From positions 2,588,514-2,652,513 of the forward strand of contig NZ_JAFEUS010000002.1 in assembly GCF_027853335.1 (NCBI RefSeq): DNA of 64,000 bases, read 5' to 3'. A program made the position numbers and the translations under genes. The notes under the pieces were generated by a model. It was not told where the DNA came from and ran no database searches. It saw only the letters and a program-made list of their open reading frames with translations. Below are positions 59,966-64,000 of this stretch, piece by piece (position 1 is the stretch's first letter; each line of letters opens with the position of its first letter). Source of the DNA: Leucobacter sp. UCMA 4100. Lineage in GTDB: Bacteria > Actinomycetota > Actinomycetes > Actinomycetales > Microbacteriaceae.

Positions 59966-62623
59966 GTGTCGAATACAGCTCAGCCTACACTCATGATCAT
60001 TGACGGGCACTCGCTTGCCTTCCGTGCTTTTTACGCGCTTCCCGTCGACAGTTTTCGTACCGCCGACGGCCAACACACGAATGCCATTCACGGCTTCATC
60101 TCGATGTTGTTGAGCCTTCTGCAAAACGAAAACCCCGATGCCCTCGCGGTCGCCTTTGACATCTCGCGGCACTCGTTCCGCACCGAGGAGTACCCCGAAT
60201 ATAAGGGCACTCGCGGCGCGACGCCCGAAGAGTTCAAGGGGCAGATCCCGCTCCTCCAAGAGGCACTGCACTCGATGGGCATCACCACGATCGAAAAAGA
60301 GCAGTACGAGGCCGACGACATTCTCGCGACACTCGCTACACAAGGTTCGGCCGAGGGCTTTAAAGTGCTCGTTGTGAGCGGTGATCGCGACACGATTCAG
60401 CTCGTCGACGACAACGTTCTGCTGCTGTACCCCTCAAAGCAGGGCGTGTCTGAACTGACCCGCTACGATGCCGACAAGGTCATGGAGCGGTACGGGGTGC
60501 GGCCCGAGCAGTATCCCGAAATCGCAGCGCTGGTCGGCGAGACGAGCGATAACCTGCCCGGCGTGCCGAAGGTGGGCGAGAAAACCGCGGTGAAGTGGAT
60601 CAACCAGTTTGGTTCGCTCGACGAGATTCTGCGCAGGCAGGACGAGATCGGTGGCAAAGTTGGCGAGAGCCTGCGCGAGAACGCGCACCTCGCCGAACGG
60701 AACCGCCGGCTGAACCGCCTCGTTCGCGACGTCGAACTCGACGTGGCGCCGAAAGACCTCATGCGGCCTGAAATCGATATGACGGCAGTGCAGCCCATGT
60801 TCCAGCGACTCGAGTTTCGCACCCTGCTGCAGCGCGTTGCGAAGCTCTCGGGGCAGGAAGTGCCGGCCGCGGGTAGCGACGCTGGAGCCGCAGCCGAGGT
60901 CGCAACCCCAGAATTTCCCGAGCCGAAGCTGCTCATTGACGAAGAGCTTGATGCGTGGCTGCGCCGGGTCGAGAATCCCGCGCTCACCGTTGTCGCCGAG
61001 GGGCCGCAGCTGACGGTCGGCATTGCGACCACCGACGAGGCGGTTGAGTTTGTATGGGAACCTCAGGGGCGCGACTACGCTCTGTTCGAGGCATGGCTCG
61101 CTTCTGATGCACCCAAGGTGGTCTACCAGGCGAAGCCACTCGTGAAGCTGCTTGCGGGCCACAGTGTCGAGCTCGGCGGCCTCGCCGGTGACGCTCATCT
61201 CGCCGCATGGCTCGTGCGCCCGACGCAGGCCGAGAAGAGCTTCGCCGACGCCGTGCTGCGCTATCTCGGTGAAGAGGTTCCCGAGGGCGATCCGCAGCAG
61301 CTCGTACCAGAGGAAGGGTCGATCGCGACCCCCGCGATGCTCGCGTGGTACACCCGCCGCTTGCACACGCAGGTCGAGACCTTCTTCGAGGATCGCACCG
61401 GCGAGGTCTATCGCGATATTGAGTTGCCGCTCGTGACGGTGCTCGCGAAGCTCGAAATGCGCGGCGTCGAGATCGACACCCCGCTGCTCGAAGCTCACCA
61501 TGCTGAGCTCACCGACCGCGTGCAGGCCGCGCAGCAGCGCGCCTTTGACGCGATTGGCCGCGAGGTGAACCTCTCGTCGCCGAAGCAGCTGCAAGAGGTG
61601 CTCTTTGACCAGCTCGATATGCCGAAAACCCGCAAGACGAAGAGCGGCTACTCGACCGATGCCGCGTCTCTCGCTGATCTGCAGGTGAAGAGCCCGCACG
61701 CCTTCCTCGACGCGCTGCTTGAGCACCGTGACGTCAACAAGCTGCGCCAGATCGTCGAGGGGCTCATGAAGTCGGTCGGCGACGATGGCCGCATTCACAC
61801 GACGCTGCAGCAGATCGGTGCGAGCACCGGTCGCCTCGCCTCAGCCGAGCCAAACCTGCAGAACATCCCGGTGCGCTCAGAAGAGGGCCGCCGGATTCGC
61901 GAGGCCTTCACCCACTCGGCCGAGACCGAGTGCCTCATGACCGCCGACTACTCGCAGATTGAGATGCGCATCATGGCGCACCTCTCGCGTGACGAAGGGC
62001 TGATCGAAGCCTTCAACGCGGGCGAAGACCTGCACCGTTTCGTCGGCTCTCGCATCTTCGGCGTCGAACCCGCCGACGTGACCTCAGAGATGCGCTCGAA
62101 GGTGAAGGCCATGTCGTATGGCCTCGTCTACGGCCTTTCAGCGTTCGGCCTCTCAAAGCAGCTCGGCATCTCTGCCGGCGAGGCCAAGCAGCTCATGCTC
62201 GACTACTTCGACCGCTTCGGTGGGGTGCGCGACTACCTCCGCTCGGTCGTCGAGCAGGCCCGCGTCGACCAATACACCGAGACGATCTTCGGCAGGCGTC
62301 GTCCCTTCGGCGATCTCGCAAGCCCGAACCGGGTGCTTCGCGAGAACGCGGAGCGTGCGGCGCTCAACGCGCCAATTCAAGGCAGCGCGGCCGACATTAT
62401 CAAGCTCGCGATGATCCGCATTGAGCACCGCATGCGCGAGGCGAAGCTCGCCTCGCGCATGCTGCTGCAGATTCATGACGAACTGATGTTCGAGGTGGCA
62501 CCTGGCGAGTGGGACGCTCTCGAAGCGATCGTGCTCGCCGAGATGGGTGGCGCCGCCGAGCTGGCCGTGCCGCTCGAGGTGCAGGTGGGTCGCGGCGAGA
62601 ACTGGAACTCGGCGGCGCACTAG
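59966..62623 (+). CDS. polA: DNA polymerase I
   Basis: 885 aa. The 5' nuclease domain (about 1-290) carries IIDGHSLAFRAFYALP, the acidic cluster YEADDILATLA and LVGETSDNLPGVPKVGEKTA. The central exonuclease-like domain lacks the DxE motif (TVVAEG where an FDTET-like motif would be), so proofreading is probably absent. The polymerase domain has DYSQIEMRIMAHLS (motif A), the O helix SKVKAMSYGLVYGLSAFG, and QIHDELMFEVA (motif C). It fills gaps and removes RNA primers. GTG start, probably leaderless. Confidence 0.96.
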   Translation: MSNTAQPTLMIIDGHSLAFRAFYALPVDSFRTADGQHTNAIHGFISMLLSLLQNENPDALAVAFDISRHSFRTEEYPEYKGTRGATPEEFKGQIPLLQEALHSMGITTIEKEQYEADDILATLATQGSAEGFKVLVVSGDRDTIQLVDDNVLLLYPSKQGVSELTRYDADKVMERYGVRPEQYPEIAALVGETSDNLPGVPKVGEKTAVKWINQFGSLDEILRRQDEIGGKVGESLRENAHLAERNRRLNRLVRDVELDVAPKDLMRPEIDMTAVQPMFQRLEFRTLLQRVAKLSGQEVPAAGSDAGAAAEVATPEFPEPKLLIDEELDAWLRRVENPALTVVAEGPQLTVGIATTDEAVEFVWEPQGRDYALFEAWLASDAPKVVYQAKPLVKLLAGHSVELGGLAGDAHLAAWLVRPTQAEKSFADAVLRYLGEEVPEGDPQQLVPEEGSIATPAMLAWYTRRLHTQVETFFEDRTGEVYRDIELPLVTVLAKLEMRGVEIDTPLLEAHHAELTDRVQAAQQRAFDAIGREVNLSSPKQLQEVLFDQLDMPKTRKTKSGYSTDAASLADLQVKSPHAFLDALLEHRDVNKLRQIVEGLMKSVGDDGRIHTTLQQIGASTGRLASAEPNLQNIPVRSEEGRRIREAFTHSAETECLMTADYSQIEMRIMAHLSRDEGLIEAFNAGEDLHRFVGSRIFGVEPADVTSEMRSKVKAMSYGLVYGLSAFGLSKQLGISAGEAKQLMLDYFDRFGGVRDYLRSVVEQARVDQYTETIFGRRRPFGDLASPNRVLRENAERAALNAPIQGSAADIIKLAMIRIEHRMREAKLASRMLLQIHDELMFEVAPGEWDALEAIVLAEMGGAAELAVPLEVQVGRGENWNSAAH

Positions 62624-62725
62624 CAGGCCGGTGGCCGGCTGCGGTTCGTCGCTCGCTGCCTGCCGGCCGCTCGCTGCCGCTTCGCCGGTCGCTGTCCGCC
62701 GGTCGCTGCTCGTGTTTTTCCCGTT

Positions 62726-62779
62726 TACTTGACGAAAAGCAGGGTGTCGACGCGCAAACACCCTGCTTTTCGTCAAGTA
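62726..62779. repeat. Dispersed palindromic element, copy 2 (also terminator-like)
   Basis: A perfect 22-bp inverted repeat, arms 62726-62747 (begins TACTTGACGAAAAGC) and 62758-62779, with a 10-nt loop. The left arm is the same as in the copy at 6487-6540, and both follow a plus-strand housekeeping gene after a GC-rich repeat tract. It could terminate polA transcription in either direction. Confidence 0.85.
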
Positions 62780-62972
62780 GATGCCGGGGCGGGGCGAAAC
62801 GAGGGCGAAAGCTCCGCAGCAGCCCAGCAACAGCTCCGCAAGAACCCCGCAAGAACCCCGCAACAGCCCAAAAACGGCGGCGGATCGCGCAGCTTTCACC
62901 CTGGCCCAAGCAGTAGTTCGCGGTAGCAGGCAGGTGCCCCGCGACACGCCCGGGTGAGAAGGCCCGAGCCGC

Positions 62973-63002
62973 TTGAAGTTACGCAGAAAACTGCGGTAAG
63001 CT
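62973..63002 (+). promoter_or_regulatory. Candidate rpsA promoter
   Basis: TTGAAG (62973-62978) and TAAGCT (62997-63002) are 18 bp apart. The implied leader is about 100 nt and contains a TCCAC-TGCGC-GTGGA hairpin (63030-63044). CGGAG lies 12 nt before the rpsA start. Confidence 0.5.
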
Positions 63003-63112
63003 GAGATGTCACTTTTGTGATGATTTCTGTCCACTGCGCGTGGAATCCAGGGGCCAAACTGCAACGGCTTCTCCATGCGCCCGATTACATACTCATATCG
63101 GAGTTTAATTAC

Positions 63113-64000
63113 ATGAAAAACGAAACGACCGCCAAGGCGCCGAAGCAGGTTGCGATCAACGACATCGGCTCTGCAGAAGACTTTTTGGCCGCGGTCGAAG
63201 AGACGCTGAAGTTCTTCAACGATGGCGACCTCATCGAGGGCACCGTTGTGAAGATCGACCGCGACGAGGTTCTGCTCGACGTTGGTTACAAGACTGAGGG
63301 TGTTATTCCCTCACGCGAACTTTCAATTAAGCATGATGTGAACCCCGACGAGGTCGTTGAAGTTGGCGACACCGTTGAGGCTCTCGTGCTCCAGAAGGAA
63401 GACAAAGAAGGTCGTCTTCTGCTCTCGAAGAAGCGTGCACAGTACGAGCGTGCATGGGGCGACGTCGAGAAGATCAAGGAAGAAGACGGCGTCGTTACCG
63501 GTACCGTCATCGAGGTTGTCAAGGGTGGTCTCATCGTTGACATCGGACTCCGTGGCTTCCTTCCTGCTTCGCTCATCGAGCTGCGCCGCGTTCGCGACCT
63601 GACCCCTTACCTGGGCCAGGAGATCGAGGCAAAGATTCTCGAGCTCGACAAGAACCGCAACAACGTTGTTCTCTCACGCCGCGCTCTGCTCGAGCAGACG
63701 CAGTCAGAGAGCCGCTCAAGCTTCCTCCAGGACCTCACTCCTGGCCAGGTACGCAAGGGTGTCATCTCGTCGATCGTTAACTTCGGTGCGTTCGTCGACC
63801 TCGGTGGCGTTGACGGTCTCGTTCACGTTTCAGAGCTCAGCTGGAAGCACATCGACCACGCTTCAGAGGTCGTCGAGGTTGGCCAGGAAGTCACCGTCGA
63901 GGTGCTCTCGGTCGAGATGGATCGCGAGCGCGTTTCACTCTCGCTCAAGGCAACGCAGGAAGACCCCTGGCAGGTATTCGCCCGCACCCACGCAATCGGC
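63113..64000 (+). CDS. rpsA: 30S ribosomal protein S1, 3' end outside window
   Basis: The first 296 residues are in the window and the frame is open to the last base. S1 domains begin at about residue 42 (IEGTVVKIDRDEVLLDVGYKTEGVIPSREL), 124 (VTGTVIEVVKGGLIVDIGLRGFLPASL) and 210 (RKGVISSIVNFGAFVDLGGVDGLVHVSELS), the third followed by RERVSLSLKATQEDPW. It binds mRNA on the small subunit. ATG 63113 with CGGAG upstream; a long leader may allow feedback by S1 itself. Confidence 0.96.
   Translation, partial: MKNETTAKAPKQVAINDIGSAEDFLAAVEETLKFFNDGDLIEGTVVKIDRDEVLLDVGYKTEGVIPSRELSIKHDVNPDEVVEVGDTVEALVLQKEDKEGRLLLSKKRAQYERAWGDVEKIKEEDGVVTGTVIEVVKGGLIVDIGLRGFLPASLIELRRVRDLTPYLGQEIEAKILELDKNRNNVVLSRRALLEQTQSESRSSFLQDLTPGQVRKGVISSIVNFGAFVDLGGVDGLVHVSELSWKHIDHASEVVEVGQEVTVEVLSVEMDRERVSLSLKATQEDPWQVFARTHAIG

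Larger units (their letters stand above)
62624..63112. other. Repeat-rich intergenic region between polA and rpsA
   Basis: 489 bp. From polA outward it holds a low-complexity stretch with repeated CCGGTCGCTG-like units (about 62630-62712), the long palindrome at 62726-62779, a second stretch with two direct copies of CCGCAAGAACC (about 62836-62860), and then the rpsA promoter and leader. I see no believable gene; the open frames across it translate the repeats. Confidence 0.7.

Noticed and set aside
60434-61798. A 454-codon open frame on the minus strand opposite polA.
   Set aside because: It is a shadow of polA codon bias: high G+C keeps the opposite frame open. No family motif and no start signal.
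62153-63076. A 307-codon minus-strand open frame across the end of polA and the intergenic region.
   Set aside because: It reads polA in antisense and then the repeats and palindrome (TKSRVF...HPAFRQV). The same peptide appears at the aroG copy in both directions because the DNA is palindromic.

Overview
The window is a 64 kb stretch of an actinomycetal chromosome. High G+C, frequent GTG starts, a division cluster without ftsA, and the actinobacterial order sepF-yggT-divIVA all point to Actinomycetota. The small membrane proteins in the trp region, the non-standard MurE substrate motif and the gene order suggest Micrococcales, most likely Microbacteriaceae (Leucobacter-like). The genus is an inference; no rRNA is present. 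Nearly everything is housekeeping. I see no insertion sequence, prophage, CRISPR array or defence island, and no block with foreign-looking codon use.

Layout. 1-4.1 kb: the end of a MerR regulator (Rv1828 type), an orphan ParA ATPase, peptide deformylase and a long-chain acyl-CoA synthetase. 4.2-10.7 kb: a block resembling the Mycobacterium tuberculosis Rv2169c-Rv2187 neighbourhood, with PlsC-type acyltransferase, class II DAHP synthase, a PknL-like kinase carrying PASTA domains, its Rv2175c-like DNA-binding neighbour, a polyprenyl diphosphate synthase and a DUF3040 protein. 11.0-29.2 kb: the dcw cell wall and division cluster (mraZ, rsmH, an FtsL candidate, ftsI, murE, murF, mraY, murD, ftsW, murG, murC, ftsQ, ftsZ, yggS, sepF, yggT, divIVA), many genes joined by 4-nt overlaps. 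The yfiH gene that often sits between ftsZ and yggS is absent. 29.2-41.8 kb: lspA, rluD, dnaE, nadE, msrA, nrdI, an SSB, a lipoprotein, ettA, two thioesterases, an unrecognised protein and rpoZ. 41.9-48.5 kb: metK, priA, fmt, a frameshifted rsmB, rpe and hisE. 48.5-58.4 kb: hisG, hisF, hisI, trpE, two small membrane proteins, trpC, trpB, trpA, lgt and pyk. 58.4-64 kb: tRNA-Leu(CAA), a PdtaR-type ANTAR response regulator, a PaaI-type thioesterase, polA and the start of rpsA.

How the genes work together. MurC-F, MraY and MurG build lipid II, and FtsW, FtsI, FtsQ, FtsZ, SepF and DivIVA use it at the septum and poles. The PASTA kinase, whose extracellular domains would be expected to sense muropeptides or lipid II, lies just upstream of this cluster. 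The his and trp genes share phosphoribosyl chemistry, and rpe and metK belong to the same supply network.

The least routine observations are regulatory and structural. Seven genes have an exact TANNNT-6 nt-GTG arrangement that predicts leaderless mRNAs. A long palindrome occurs once after aroG and once after polA. Seven perfect tandem copies of a heptamer lie beside the kinase gene. A single extra T breaks rsmB at its SAM-binding motif. A 15-bp perfect inverted repeat lies inside the first codons of lspA. MurE has an altered amino-acid-recognition motif. I do not see a wholly new multi-gene system here.
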